A DNA stretch of 64,000 nucleotides. Source: Ampelocalamus luodianensis. Taxonomy: Eukaryota > Streptophyta > Magnoliopsida > Poales > Poaceae. The stretch is from positions 1 through 64,000 of the forward strand of contig JAYEVH010000310.1 of NCBI GenBank assembly GCA_036346255.1. The letters run 5' to 3'. A program made the translations under genes and the position numbers. Below are positions 33,420-47,224 of this stretch, one piece after another (positions within the stretch are counted from its first letter, which is position 1; the number at the start of each line of letters is the position of its first letter). The notes under the pieces are model-generated. The model had not been told where the DNA came from and ran no database searches. It saw nothing but the letters and a program-made list of their open reading frames with translations.

Positions 33420-36400
33420 TGTAACATCCCATTATTGGACTTGTGTTTCAAATGTAAGAAAATGGCTAAGAATTAAAACTTTTTCTTACATCATGTATTT
33501 CCTGTTGTGCCAAACAATTCTCGTACAAGGGATTATAGAAATACGATGTCGCAAGTCTATTTGATCCAAACTTTGATACTCCAAAAACAATCTTGTCAAA
33601 TATTGTGGTCATCATTGGGAAATATTTTTCCTAAGTTTCTGTGATGGTATGTGGCCCCTCTGAAAAATTTCACAATTTTTAGAAATTGTTTGAATATTTT
33701 TAGGGGGCAGTCAAACTTGTTTGACTTTCAGTCAAACCTGAAATCAGAGCCTTGCAGAATTTTTGGAGATTTATTCACATATAAAAACCTCTGAAAATTT
33801 TACACAAGGTTAATATCCGAGTTAGCAAGCTCCTGTAAAAATTTCTTAATTTTTGGAGTTGTTTTGCTATCTCAAATAAATCCTCCAAAGTCTCTGTTCT
33901 TATTGTAAGTCAAAACCTAAATTCACTGTGCTTTGGGTTCGAGTCAGACTCGGGCTCGAGCCAATCGACTCGGTCCAGTCAACTAACTGCACCGAGCCTC
34001 CCTTTTAAAACGTGCGCCTAATCTCAACCGTTGGATCCTTATCGTGCAGCCCGCGTTCGCGACACGTTCGGACCTTCCGGTTGCGCTGTTAAATTGAACC
34101 GTTGGATTCCCATCTAACCGTCCAGATCCTCTGAAACGATTGGACCCTCCGGTTGTTGGTTTGAATCGGAGCTGTTGGATTAAAATCCAACGCTCGCTTG
34201 TCCCTCTGTTGTAAACCATGTTCGCGACGTGGGGCAATCCGAGCCGTTCATTTCTAATCCTAGGGCTTGTGATCTCCTCCGTTGTGTTTTAAACCTCAGA
34301 GGCGTGGTGCAATCTCAGCCGTCCAATTTAGATCGTAGGGCTCAGGATCGCCCGAGCTTCTCCTCTGGTCATCTTCAACCTCTAGCCGTGCATGAACAGT
34401 AGGGTAGTGATGGCAGTGTCAAATCGTGCTTCCTCACACCGCCTAGTCGATAAGTGAAGTCGTGGGAGACACATTCGGCCGTGCCATACCTTAATGCACA
34501 TCTACTACCTTTTTCCTTGTCGGCCGCGTCTGGTGCTCTGTGCTTTGCCGCCCTCAAAGCTTTAGGTCCAAACCCTAATGCCTTCAAAGCTTTTTAAGCA
34601 CCCTTTTCACCTCCTGGTCTCTCTTTACACCACCCTCAAGCTCTCATTTCAATTGGGGAGCTTAACACCTCAAAAATGGCAAGTCGCCATTATTGACCCG
34701 AAGAGCTCCATTGGTGTTCTTGGTGTTCCAGTGGTTCTCTTTCACGTTTCTTTACCCTATTCTTATCTCCTTATTATCTTGAACATTTCCCCTCACTTTA
34801 TGTTGGATTTGATTCTTAGGAATTGTCCAATTTGGGGTTTGTTCAAATTCGGCTGAAATTGGTCATCTTCTTCCTCAGCTCAGGTGAGTGCTCCATTTTC
34901 AAAATACTTGCTCATGTAGCTTCTGTGGACCATAATGAAGCTATATTGATGCTTTGGAATCACTCATTTGGCTCAGGGTGCCATTTTCAACCTTTCTTCT
35001 CCAAGTCCGGCGAGCCTCCACGTGGACCAGCTTCTCCGGCCATCTTTGAAGCTTCTCTTCATCAAGGTAGCTTCTTATTAGTCCCTAGAGGCTCTAGCAC
35101 CCGCTTCTTTGGACTGCAGCGGATCTTTTTGCTATTTTCGTGTTTACAAGTACAGCTCCATTTTCGTTTTTCCGGCTAGCCGGCGTTATGGTCTCTCACC
35201 GCTAGCGAGAATGCCACCATTAGGTTCGTAGTGCTATTGTGACTCCATTTTAGTTCTTAGTTGGCGCCGCCGCGGCCAGTGTCGCCGGCGACAAGCCGTT
35301 GAAGTCACTCGGGAGTTTGCCGGTGAGAAGCTGCAGTTTTCGTCATTTGGTTAAGGCATATTAATTGCTCCGTGATTGCTAATCACTAGTTCATTAATGG
35401 TGTCTTAGTCTATGTCGTTGAGTCACTAACTAGTGGGCCCAACATCCTTAAATCATCCTCTGGCACAACTCCGTGCTGTTCTGACATCATTTATGACTAA
35501 TTATTGGTTAATTAATGTGTCGGAGGTTATCGCTGTCGGAAATTCACTTTTGGGTCTCTGACATGCGGGCCCTCCAGTCTCTTAAATCACATCTGTGCCT
35601 GTCATTAGGACGCATTAATTACTAGTTAATCACTAATCATTGGTTCCTGGTAATTAATCGCTGTCTTAATTGTCCCTCTGTCTCTCTGACATGTGGGTCC
35701 TCATTAAAATTCTCCCCGCGCACTTAAATCCCGTGCGCAGCACTTTGTTGATCGTGGACCGTCGATCCCGTGATCAACGGCCCAGATCTAGAGTGCATTC
35801 GGACCCTCCGGTTGCCTCCATCATTCTTGACCGTCGATCTTGAGATCAACGGCTGAGATCCCGTGTGCATTCGGACCATCCGACTGATGGTGTGCTCTGG
35901 ACCATCCATCTGCAGATCTGCGGCTGTGATTGGCCCAAGCAACCGCACTGTCCGGATACCTTCCCTCGCGTGAGCCGTTGGATCTTGATCCAATGGTGAG
36001 CTTCCATTGGGTGTTGCGCGCGTGCGCTATCCTCGGCGCGCGTGAGCCGTAGGATTTTAGATCAAGGGTTGTTAAGTGTCCACGTCTTTTTCGGTGGATT
36101 AGGTTTGTCTGTATTTCGGTAAGTATTTATTTAACAACTAAAAATGGTATACAAACTTTAGAAATTCATAACAAATTCATTTTAAACCCTTTTTAGGTAA
36201 TTTCAACTGTAATAAATTCTGTTATCACTTAAGTTTATTATAAAAATGAAATTAGGCATATTTCAGTAGCAGAAATTTGTGCAACTAGAAATAACTTGAT
36301 TTCTGTCACTTTGAATATTACAGAAATAGTTTTAAACTTGAAAAATGCATATCTTTTTCTGTATAAATCCAATTTGTGCAAAATCATTCTTGTTAATTTC

Positions 36401-38521
36401 CTCTGTTAGTGTACTTTAATATGAAATAGGTTTTTAGCAGAATTAAAGCTCTGTAAAGTAACTTGCATTAGATTTACAACTTAGAGAAATCATAAGTAAA
36501 TGTGTATAAATCCAAATTTAGTAAACTCAACTTTGCCGTTATTAGGATGTCATAATCTACCGCTATAAAAATTTCAGACCTTAGATCATTCTGGAAAATT
36601 TCGCCATGAACAGTACCAGTAATTAATTAGGTTGATTTTTAGGCTGAGAGATAGTATTTTGTCCATCTCTTTTGCATGTTAAGTCCAAATTGTATAATTT
36701 TTGTTCCTAAAATTATCTAAAATCATTCTCTAACTGCTGTATAAATTTCATTAGATCTGGATGTCTTTTGCTGTTGGAGTTTATTTGGTGTTCTTCGCTC
36801 TTAGTGGTTTATCGCCTTTTCGCGTTAGGTTCCGAGGACAATATTGTTATTGATTCTGAGCCACAGCCATCAGATCCTACACTCCAGCAAGGCAAGCAGA
36901 TGTAGCATTCATTTGATCATATTGTTCCTACTATTTTCAAATTCTAATATGTTGTTTGCAAATTCTATGTATGCATTGCTATGTTGTTTAAACTATTGTC
37001 GATAGTTGGCCCAGTAGTTGCATTATCAATAGGAAATGTTTATTCCTCTACTCACAAGCCTAGGTTATTGCTTTGTGATTTTGGGTTATTGGATGAACCC
37101 TTGTCACTTAGTAGTCTACGTGTCATTTTGCTTAGCCATGCTTAGCTATCGGTAGAAATGGCGGTTATCGACTTGTCGATAACCTTGATCACACAAACTG
37201 TTATAATCTGTATATTTCAGCCTTGTGCTATGTCTAAATTGCAAAACTAAAACTGAAAATGAAAACAATTTAGACTTGGACACAATGGTAAGATGGTGTG
37301 ATCTTTTGGGTGTGAATGGAATGGTGCCCGGGTCAATTAAGGACCGAACTACTTGTGAGTATCTGTTATCCGAGCATTCTGTGTGTGCTAACCACACTAG
37401 AGGGATATGGGACCTCTCTTAGCTGAGTACTTTGGGGTGTGTTAATTAACGAGTCACGTGGTGGGTTGCATATTTAATTATATGCAACATGGACGCGTTT
37501 GTGGGGAGGGGAGCACCCGCCGAGGCCGGTGTATCCTGCTCCACGTATGGGTCCTTGTGATCCATATTTTGTCGACAGATCACTAAGGATTAACCCCCAT
37601 AAGTGCGTCTCTTGATTAGCATATTCCATTGGAAATGGTTCGTAGGACTTAGCCGTGCCGGCATACCAAAGGAAGTGTGCTTAATAGCTTGGCAAAAAGC
37701 GATGCAAGTGTGGGTACATTGGTACACCCCTGCAGGGATTACAAACTATTCGAATAGCCTCGTCCTAGGTTATGGACACGCTTGGATAAGCTTTTCAAGA
37801 GTTAGATTACAACCTTTTAAAATTAAAACTTGATGGGTGGTATGAATCAGGGATTCATGCTATTGGTGGTGGCTAATGGGTTAGTCACTTCTAGGTGGTT
37901 ACTTTTAATATTGTTACTCGTTGTTATTTCAATGCTTAGAAACTGATTTGTCAAATTGCTTTCAATCTATTACATTATCGCAAATGAAACTTGCTTTGTG
38001 CGTCCAAAGAACCATATAACCAAATTCATTTGATACAGCTTTCATGTAGCTATGTATAGGCTTGTTACTCGTAAGTCTTGCGAGTACATTATTGTACTCA
38101 CCTGCATTGCTTGTTGTGTGCAGAGGAAGGGAATGAATCCGATGGACCTCATTTCTGTGAGTTGTGCTCTGGCAATGTGTGGGGCGATTAGCTTGGCGGC
38201 CCGGTCGGTTGCCCTGCGGTGTTATGTGGCTAACCGGTCGTCTTTTGGTCTAAGCCATCTTATGGCAACTTTTGCTTCCGCTGTTACTTTTGATACTCTT
38301 GTCATTTGGCCGGTCGGCTGTGTTGTAATAACTTATATTATGTATGTCTTTTGGTAGACTTGTTATATTCTGTGTATGGAATTGATGCACGCTTTGGTAT
38401 GATGTATGTGTGCTGCATTTTCTAGGAAGCACATATCCATCGAGACGCGGGTTATTCTATTTGTGATACTAGAACCAGTGGAAGGTTAAGTATTACAAGT
38501 TTAATAAACCGGGGTCTCACA
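33420..38521 (+). mobile_element. 3' LTR of element A, 5102 bp
   Basis: TGTAACATCCC to GGTCTCACA, followed by the target duplication GGTAT. It retains the blocks 34545-34912 and 36614-36978 missing from the 5' LTR. The first block includes AACCCTAATGCC and CTTTTTAAGC near 34565-34600, a position comparable to the TATA region of LTR F. Confidence 0.92.
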
Positions 38522-39559
38522 GGTATGCCGGCGCGGCTAAGTCCTATGAGATATTTCCAATATTGTGTATCAACTACAAGTTGCTCGTATGGACCGAAGC
38601 CCATACGCTTACATTGTAAAGCCGAAAAGACAACTACCCCTCGGGGTAAAGCTTCTCAGACAACTACAATGCTCTCAACACATGAACCACCTCATTTTAC
38701 CACAACACAACACACACACGCCCACCTGCGACTCGTAGCAAACACACACCAAAGTACTAAGTCAAGAGAGGTCACATACCTTCTAGTGTGGTTAGCACGC
38801 AAAAATGCTTGGTTTAGTGTAACAAGATGTTCGGTCCTTGTTGACTCGGGCACTAACTATTCACACTCAAAAGCACACCATCTTACCATTGTGCCCAAGT
38901 CCAAATCATTTTGTTTTCATTTTTGGTTTTCACAAATAAACATAGCATAGAGACTGAAATCATTAAGTCATAACAAGTTTGTGTGATCAAGGTTATCGAC
39001 TAAGTCGATAACCGCCCAATTCTACCAGTAGTTAAGCATTGCTAAGCATCATTTCGCAAAGACAATAAAAAGACCATCAATCATCCACCGGGCTCTAATT
39101 CACCAGTGAGGATAATAACCTAAGGTAGTGGCGGGGGTGAACAATTTCAGGGAAACTATGTGTAAGGACCCCGGATTATTGAAATTTATACCGAATTAAA
39201 AATTACACTAAAAGCATAATTAATAATTAAGAACATTTCGGTCCTTAATTAAAAATCATACTAGAAGCATAAATTTAACGAGGTATAAATCCAATATTCA
39301 GGCTCCCGGATATATGTCTTACAATGGTTCCCAGGATCAGTGACTATTGCACATATATCCTTAAACAACATTGCATCACACATACAAGGCATACATTTAC
39401 ATAATTAAACATATGTTGATACAATTCGGTTTCATTCTACAATATAAGCGACTTTGGTCACAGCAAAGATTTAGCAGCGGAAACAAAACTAAACAGCAAA
39501 AACCACCAATGGCCCCATCACCTGCAGGCTATTGCGTGGAGATTAGAAATAGCTTCATT

Positions 39560-39588
39560 CGTTAGCGTCGCCCTGATCGGCGCTAACG
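39560..39588 (-). other. Conserved stem-loop in LTR B
   Basis: CGTTAGCGTC and GGCGCTAACG (one wobble) around a 9-base loop, matching the positions of those in F and G. Confidence 0.7.
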
Positions 39589-42097
39589 GGTACCTCATAT
39601 AAATAACCATCCTCACCTGCAACAAGTGGTGAAAGCAACTCAGTACAAAAGGTACTTGCAAGACTTACACAAAACTACTAAAAGAATGTGTTTAGTAGGG
39701 TCTAAGCAAAAGAATAGAGGTTAACATGCATAAGGTTGTCAACAGTAAGGTTATAATGGCATTAATTTTGCATAAAGCTATACATCTTAACCTACACATG
39801 CTAGATTTTAACAAAGCGATTTTATAAACTGATTTGAACTAAAACAATAAGTAATATAACATGTAATCATAAATCACAACAATAATAAAAGGGGCTATCC
39901 ACCACAACAAAAACATTGCATGAATACCCTTCATGCTGAACCAAAAGCCGAAACATAGGTTTAAATCAAAATCTATACACGCGACATCAACTCAAGTATC
40001 ATCTATAACCGTGGACACGGCTATTCGAATAGTTTTAACCCTGCAGGGGGTGTACATCTTTACCCTCACGACTTAGTCAACCCGTTGCCTTCGGATGCCT
40101 CCGAATGATGACACACTTCCTTTGGTATGCCGATCGGGGAAACTAAGATTTGGTATTTTTCAACAAGTTGACACTATTGAGTTAGGCTACCTATGTGTGA
40201 CTGATCCTGTTGATGTAGGCTAGACCACCTACTAACCAACAGGGCACACATGTTACGCTGGAACATCCGATTCAATAAAAGAAATAAAACTTGTGCTCCC
40301 CCGCACATATAGTATTGAAATCGGAGCCTTATGAACCCAGATACATCCAAAAGTCCTCGCACTTAAGAATATATGATATAGACACAAGATCAACACATAT
40401 ATCCTTATCAACCTGCATCCCAACTCAATAACACCAACCCCTTACTTAACCAAACAGCGCCCATACACCGCGTGTGGAAGTACGTTGTGGCTTGAATTGA
40501 ATAGTCAAAGTTCAGTCCTTAATTGATCCAGACAAGACCACCACATTTCCCAATCTCGTGCACGAAGGCACCATCACTAGCAACCACTTGTCCAGATCTT
40601 AAATTCAGCATGTCAAACAAAATTTAAATTCATTTCTGATTTAAATAGACTGAACAAAGAGTTAAAATAACTGAAATTCATTTGTTGTTCCTATGTTTGA
40701 CAAGATAAGCTTGCCAAACACTAACGTTTTATGGACTGCATGGCTAAGCAAAATTTGAAAATAAGTAGTTCAATATAAACCAATACCTTAGGTTTTGAGT
40801 GTATGATCTGATTTAAGTTAAGCCACAAGTGTCAGGTTATAGCTATCTATGGGCAAATCATCAATAATTTTTAAGGAAATAGCATGCAACAGTATCACTG
40901 TGGTTTGTAAATCTACAGTTCAAAAATTGGGATCAATATGGTGCAAAGAGGATGCTTGCCTTGGTAGTAATACACCTCTGGTTCAGGTTCTTGTTGCTCA
41001 GAAATGGACTCAATTACCTCAGAAGAACCAGATTCTAAAAGAAACAATAAAATCCAATGAACACAAGAACTGACAGCAAAGCAAAATGTAGTGAGAAAAT
41101 GTATGATCAAGATGGTAATGCATGGTTAACAACATGCTTAAGATATATCTACCCCAATAAAGATAATAACCCATATTACTCTCTACTGCCACTAACTATC
41201 AGGAATTAGGGTTTAGGTTAAAGTTACAGTTTCAGATTTCGGAAAAACTGAAATCAGGACAGATTACAGCAGAGTGATTTGGTGATCTAAACATATATCA
41301 AGTAGAATATTTTGCTTGGACTAAGAGTATTTATAACTAGGGTAGTAATCTAACTCATCATTTACTCATTAATTGTCAAAATTAACATTTGAAGATCTTG
41401 CTGTGCACAGAACAGGTTCAACCGACAGCAAAACAAGTGTTGGAGATTTTTGCTTAAATACTAATATACATGAACATAAGATTCTTGCTGGAGCTTTAGG
41501 AAAGTTAATACCCTAGACCAACCCCTAGCTAATCCTAATCAACAAGATTAACCAAAAAATGGCATACTACAACTTTTGTTGGTTCACCCGACAAAACAGC
41601 AGAAAAGGTTTTAGAGCCTTTTTCGATTTAGAAGCAAAATGATCAGAGATAACCTTTGCTTATGCTACTAGGGTTAAGTTAAGACCTAGTTAAGCTAAAA
41701 AGATGACATTAGAAACCCTAGAGCTTGAAAATGACATGAAAGACCGAAAAGTTATAAAAGCAACTTTTCAGTCAAAGTAAGATTTGAGCATCACATGCAT
41801 AAGTGAGTAATTCAGAGAAGATGTTAAGGTCTCTAAGACGTTCAGGATGGAAAGAAATAAGGATATGGCTTACCAAAATAGGGAAATCGCCAAAGGGCAA
41901 CCTAACCAGCTTTGATCAACAGAGAATAAGCCCCCGGGTTCAACCTACAAATGATGCCCAAAAATTCACATTACAAAGTGAATTGAGCACTAAGATGGAC
42001 AAGCAAGACGTGAGGGCAAGAAAACTCCACTAGAAAGGAAGAAAGAAGGTGAAGAAGCTCTTCGGTCAACAATGGCAGTGAGCCATAAAGCTAGGGT

Positions 42098-42106
42098 TTA
42101 TATAGA
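42098..42106 (-). promoter_or_regulatory. TATA box in LTR B
   Basis: CTATATAAACCCTAGC on the minus strand, with CATTGTTGACC downstream (complement near 42065). Confidence 0.6.
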
Positions 42107-44809
42107 GTTTGAACCTCCAGAGCAAACGGGAACTCTCTAGAGATGATGCGGTGGCAATTTAGTGCCAGGTGTCAAGGAAAGATTTGCCAAAATCACGGCG
42201 CGGCACCACCTCTCCAGCAACGAAGTCGGCGGCGATGTACAGGCGCGAGGAGGAAGAGAAACGCCTCACTGACGTGCGGGTCCTGCTGTCAGCCGCAGCA
42301 ATGCGCGCCTTCGCAAGATCAAAAGAATATTGATCGTCCGATTAGAAATGGGCGGCTACGATGGAGATAGGCGTTAGAAGAATTTAACCGATATCTTTTC
42401 ATATGGACCGTGCGATCTTAAATGAACGGTTGAGATTCAAAAGAACGTTAGGAGGTCCGATTGCTACTTTCAAGGAGGAGCGTTGGATTTGATTCCAACA
42501 GTTGCTCCAAAAAGGTACGCGCCACTGGACTTTAAATGTGGTGACTCGACACAGTTGGATCTGTTTTTAATGGTCGAGATTGAAGTGAGGTTCGGCATTC
42601 CAAATGACACCGCCTCTATAGACTCTAGGATCGAAATCCAACGGTCACACGAGGATAAGGCCTTAAACCCACGAGATTCAAAGGGGGCACCGTAGGATTA
42701 AAATCCAACGGCTGAGGTATTTGCGCACCTTTGAGTTCAAAAATGAAAAGGGCGGCGCGGTTGGATTTAAGATCGACGGTGGAGATTGAGTTGGGGCTCG
42801 GGTGGTCTGAACATCACTGCCCGTCTTGATCGCCTAATTTAGATCCAAGGGCTCAGATTCAATGTCGTGTTCGGGTGACCCGAACGGCCCACTAGATCTG
42901 GCCCATTTATCGAGAATCCAACGGCTCATGCTTATTTTGACCTTTACCATAAAAAATGGTACAACCTAATAAGTGCGTGCCGCACGATTTAGATCCTACG
43001 TCCAGGAATGAATGGCTCTACGGGATGGCCCGAACAACCCAATGAATCATGACCGTTCGTTGAGATCTGACGGCTGAGATTTGGAGGCATGATAGGACCT
43101 TGAATTAAGGTTAGATGCGATAGGATTGTGATCCGATGGTGGAGATCGCTTCGCGTACGTGGATAGCCCGCGCGGCTCCGCGAATCTCGGCCGTTCATCT
43201 AGGAATCGACAGCTTGCATTCGCTGAGGTTTGGGCACGCGCGCGAACGTGTCGAGTGTGGCCGGTTTAGACCTAAACCTATTTTGGCTCGGTCGCTACAG
43301 TACAAACCGGCTAGGTTTAGGTCGGGAGAGTTGACCAGCCCATTTTAAATCTTCAGAAGTTTGAACGGTTTTTAAAAATAGCAAATAAATTTATAAAAAT
43401 ATGAAATTTTGCAAAGATGTTACTGGGATCATATATGTCCCAAATAAAATTTAAAACCCACTATTTCACCTTTTAAAATACATAAATAATTACATTAACC
43501 TGAATAATTTTATTTAAAGTCAAATATTTTTCTCCAGGTCAAAATAATTTCTAAAAATTCAACAAATTTTATTTTTGGCCAAGATAATTCATCTAGCTTT
43601 TAATAAAAATACTTCCCGGTCTTAATACCAAATTTGACTGGTATTTCCTTTTGAAGCTTCAACAAGTTTTTAGATTTTGGCTAGAAAAGGAAAGTTTTAG
43701 ATTGTAACAACACATCCAAATTCCAAAAATGAACAATGATGTTATGAATAGCATCTCATTACTGTTCATAAAGCATCTTATTACTGTTCACTAAAACTGG
43801 GGCTGTTACACTATGCAATGGGAACACCGAAAGAAACTCAAAATCCAAATTCATCCAAATCTTATGAAATCTACATAGCAGCAAGGTTATGATTTTAAAT
43901 GAATTTAGAAACAAGAATCAAGTCATTAGGACTAAGTATGAAAAGGTTATAGCTAAAACCATTTCTCTCAGCCTGAAAATTCAACTAAATTAATTACTGG
44001 TACTGTTCATGGAATAAATTTTTAGAATGATCTAAGACCTGAAATTTTTATGGTAGGTAGATAATGACATCCTAAGAATAGAAAAGTTGAGTTTACTCAA
44101 TTTGGAGTTAAAATGATTTACTTATGATTTTTCTAAGTGGTAGAACTAGCACAATTCATTATTCAGAAATATAAACATGAGCAAAACCTATTTCAGATTA
44201 AAGTATGCTAACATAGGAAATTTATAAGCTTGAGTTTGCTCATTTTGGAATTATATAGAAAAATTTATGCATTTTATAAGTTTCAATTGAATTTCTGGAA
44301 TATTCAAATAATGGTTGATAACAAGTTATTATTGTTTACAAAATTTTCTGTTACAGAACCATGTCTAAATGCATTTTTAGATTAAACTTTAGTGAAACAT
44401 GAAATTATCCCAGTTGAAATCACCTAAAAAGGATTTAAAACGAATTAGTTGTGAGTTTTCAAAGTTTAATACAATTTTTAGTTGACAAAAAAAGGTTTAC
44501 TAGAATTAAATAAAACCTACGCGAAAAGAATCGACGTGGAACACTGTGGGCCTTTGATTCGGGATCCAATGGCCACGCGCATTGAAACAGCCACGCACGC
44601 GCACTCTCGCGAGGCCACTGTTGGATTAAATTCAACGGTCAAAAGTGAATGGGACGTTCGGGTGACCCGAACGGCCTAATCGATCTTGACCGTTGAAAAG
44701 AAATCGGACGGCACACAGCGATGGGGACCCTCGGGCGGTCTGAACGTTTAATGAGATTTGAAACACAGATCTCAAAATGAACGGTGAGCGGAGGTCCTAA
44801 CGTGCGAAG

Positions 44810-45540
44810 ACACCTAATGTGCTGAGGAGGTCCACGCTGTTAGATTAAAATCCGACGGTCCTGAGCCGGCGGGAGTTCCTGAGGCTAAGGATCTAATCGA
44901 AGGAGGTCTGGGACGGCCGAGATTTACCAGAGGAGGTCTTGGGCGGCTAGGATCTCAACGGGGAGATCCTAAACGGTCGGGATTAATGCGAGGGAGGTCC
45001 TTAACGATAAAGCTTTAACAAAGAGAGGTCTGGATGGCTAAGATTCCCATGGGGAGGTCTTCAACAGCCCAGATCTGCTCAGGGTGGTCTGTAAGGTTAA
45101 AATCTTTGCGAGGAGGAGGTCCTAAGGGTGGTCCTGGGGGTGGTTTTCAAAAAAAGACCGCAAGGTGGTCTTTTTGCGCAGGATTGATCCTAACGGCTCA
45201 GATTGAATTTAAAGAGGTCTTGAACGGCTAGGATCTAACCAGGGGAGGTCCTAGCGCTTAATACTTTTCACAGAACCAGATCCTACGGCTAAGAGCTAAT
45301 CCACAAAGGTCTTTAACGGCTGAGATTAACTCTAGGAGGTCCTGTGACTTAGAGTTATTACCGAAAAAGACTCTATGGCTAGGATCTAGCCCGATGTGAT
45401 CCTAAATAGCTATGATGACCTCTAGGAGGTCCTATCAACTAGAATTCACCTAAAAGGATCTAACGGTCGAGAGCTAACCTCAAGAGATCATGGACGGCTA
45501 GGATGAAGTCGAGGAGGTCTTATGACTTGACAAAAATACG
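44810..45540 (-). repeat. Degenerate minisatellite in C 3' LTR
   Basis: About twenty imperfect units of roughly 35-45 bp with a core like GGAGGTCCT, a few bases, then ACGGCTAGGATCT. The same array is found at 60080-60870 in the other LTR, so it existed before insertion. Confidence 0.75.
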
Positions 45541-47185
45541 ACAAAGGTACAGACCACCGTGGTTTGCTCGCCGGCACGTCGCCGACGACGACGGCCATGG
45601 CAGCACGCAACTAAGGTACCAAAACATGCGCAATAATATTGCAAACCTTATGGTAGCACTCTCGGCGGTCGAGTAGGCCTAAATCGCCGGCGAGCCGGAG
45701 AGGGGCAGAGGAGTGTTTTCGGCAGAAACCGAAAACGCGAAAAAGGACCGCTACGACCTAATCTAGCTAGTTCTTAAGTATCACGGGGCTAAAGTGAACT
45801 CACCAGGATGCCGAGGAGGTCTAGAGGAGGCCGGAGAAGTCCAGGTGGCGGAGGCAGTTGCCGGAATTGGAGAAGAGGACGGTGAGAAGGGCCCCTAAGT
45901 AACCAGAAACAAAAAGAACGGTAAGGATAGCTTTACGACACCCCAGAGGAGGTCCAAGAGCTACCAATAGGTCAAGGCCACTCATCGGAGCTGGGGAAGA
46001 CGAAGAAAACCGCTAAAGGCCGAAATCTGCGCAAAATCCAATTCAAGCCGCTCCTGAGAAAGCAACAAAAAATGGAGTTAGGGATTACGATTAGGAGGTT
46101 AAGGAGCTCCAAATGATATCCAAAGAAGAGAGCAAGAACCGCTGGAGAACCCAAGTCACCAACGGAGCTCCAATGGTGAAAATGGGTCCCCTGGTGATTT
46201 GCTCAAAACCACAAGGAGAGGGGGCTGTGGGGTGACTGGAGGTATGGAAGGGAACTAGAGGAGGAGCTTAGAGGCTTTTTGAAACTAACGAGCATGGCAC
46301 AAAGGAAGGGGGCCCCCGCGGTGAGCTATGGCGAGCTCCACCCGAGACAGAACAGGAAACGAGAGGGAGCAGCGTGAGGCACGACTTTGGCCGAAAGCAC
46401 TGACGCGCGCGCACTGTCCTGACAACGAGCGTTGACGGGGGCGGTAAGACTTGACAGAGCCACACCGCGCACTGTTGACGCGCACGGCGCGATGAAGAAG
46501 AAGAGGGAGAAAAGGTCGGGGAGGTCGTGAACCCTAGGATTGAATTTGGATGGCCCAGAGCTCACAGGCTCTTTCGAGGTCTAACGCACCCGGGGAGGTC
46601 GTGGGCGTTGGATTTTAATCCTATGGCTCAGAAACGAGGCGCGGCTAGAGGGTGAGGTTCAACCCAGTCAATTAGGTTGGGCTCGGTTCTGACTCGAGCC
46701 CAACACACTTTGACTTGGGTTTTAAATTAACAGTTGGGTTTGGGGATTTGTTTAAGGTAGCAAAACACCTCCAAAAATTCTGAACATTTTACAGGAGCTT
46801 GCTAACTAAAGTATTGACCTTGTATAAAATTTTCAGAAGTTTTGGTGCCTTACATTTACCTCAAAAAATTCTGCAAGGTGCTAAGCCAAGGTTTGACTGA
46901 CCCCCAAATGTATTCAAACAATTTCTAAAAATTATGAAAATTTTCAGAGAGGTCAAACACTAATCCAAGAGCTTAGGAAAATATTTCCAAGGGATGATCA
47001 TAAGGTTTGACAAGATTGTTTTTGGAAGACAAGGTTTGGATCAAAAGACTTGTGACTTTGTATTTCCATAATTCTTTTACAAGAATTTTTCAAACCATAC
47101 AGGAAATACAATGATGTAAGACAAACTTTTAATTTCTACTCATTTTCTTACATTAGAAGCATAAGCTAAAACTTGGGATGTTACA

Positions 47186-47197
47186 AACCTCCCCCCA
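47186..47197 (-). other. Polypurine tract of element C
   Basis: The minus strand reads TGGGGGGAGGTT directly before the LTR start TGTAACATCCC. Confidence 0.8.
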
Positions 47198-47224
47198 TAC
47201 AAGAATCTCGTCCCGAAATTCCGT

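Larger units (their letters stand above)
23865..38521 (+). mobile_element. Full-length gypsy chromovirus-like retrotransposon (element A)
   Basis: 5' LTR 23865-28237, PBS, gag, protease, RT, RNase H, integrase, chromodomain-like tail, PPT, 3' LTR 33420-38521. GGTAT flanks both ends (23860-23864 and 38522-38526). The domain order (integrase after RT) is Ty3/gypsy. The C-terminal SNHSEDEATWE segment resembles the plant chromovirus chromodomain; long LTRs suggest the Tekay/Del group, which I infer only. Several stops and frameshifts make it inactive, although the LTRs remain very similar apart from two deletions. Confidence 0.92.
39161..43810 (-). mobile_element. Gypsy-type solo LTR (element B), 4650 bp, nested in C
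   Basis: TGTAAGGACCCCGG to GGGGCTGTTACA with CTATG on both sides (39156-39160 and 43811-43815). Same family as F and G. No coding sequence. It holds the conserved stem-loop at 39560-39588 and CTATTCGAATAG at 40021. Confidence 0.92.
23008..47185 (-). mobile_element. 3' LTR of element C, in three pieces
   Basis: The pieces are 23008-23864, 38527-39160 and 43816-47185, about 4.86 kb in total. They are separated by elements A and B with their target duplications. Compared with C's other LTR it lacks about 229 bp corresponding to 58880-59108, right beside B's insertion point. Its LTR start at 47185 abuts the PPT. Confidence 0.85.

Noticed and set aside
44810..45540. A CRISPR-like array
   Set aside because: The repeats are imperfect and adjacent without unique spacers, and the sequence is a plant LTR.
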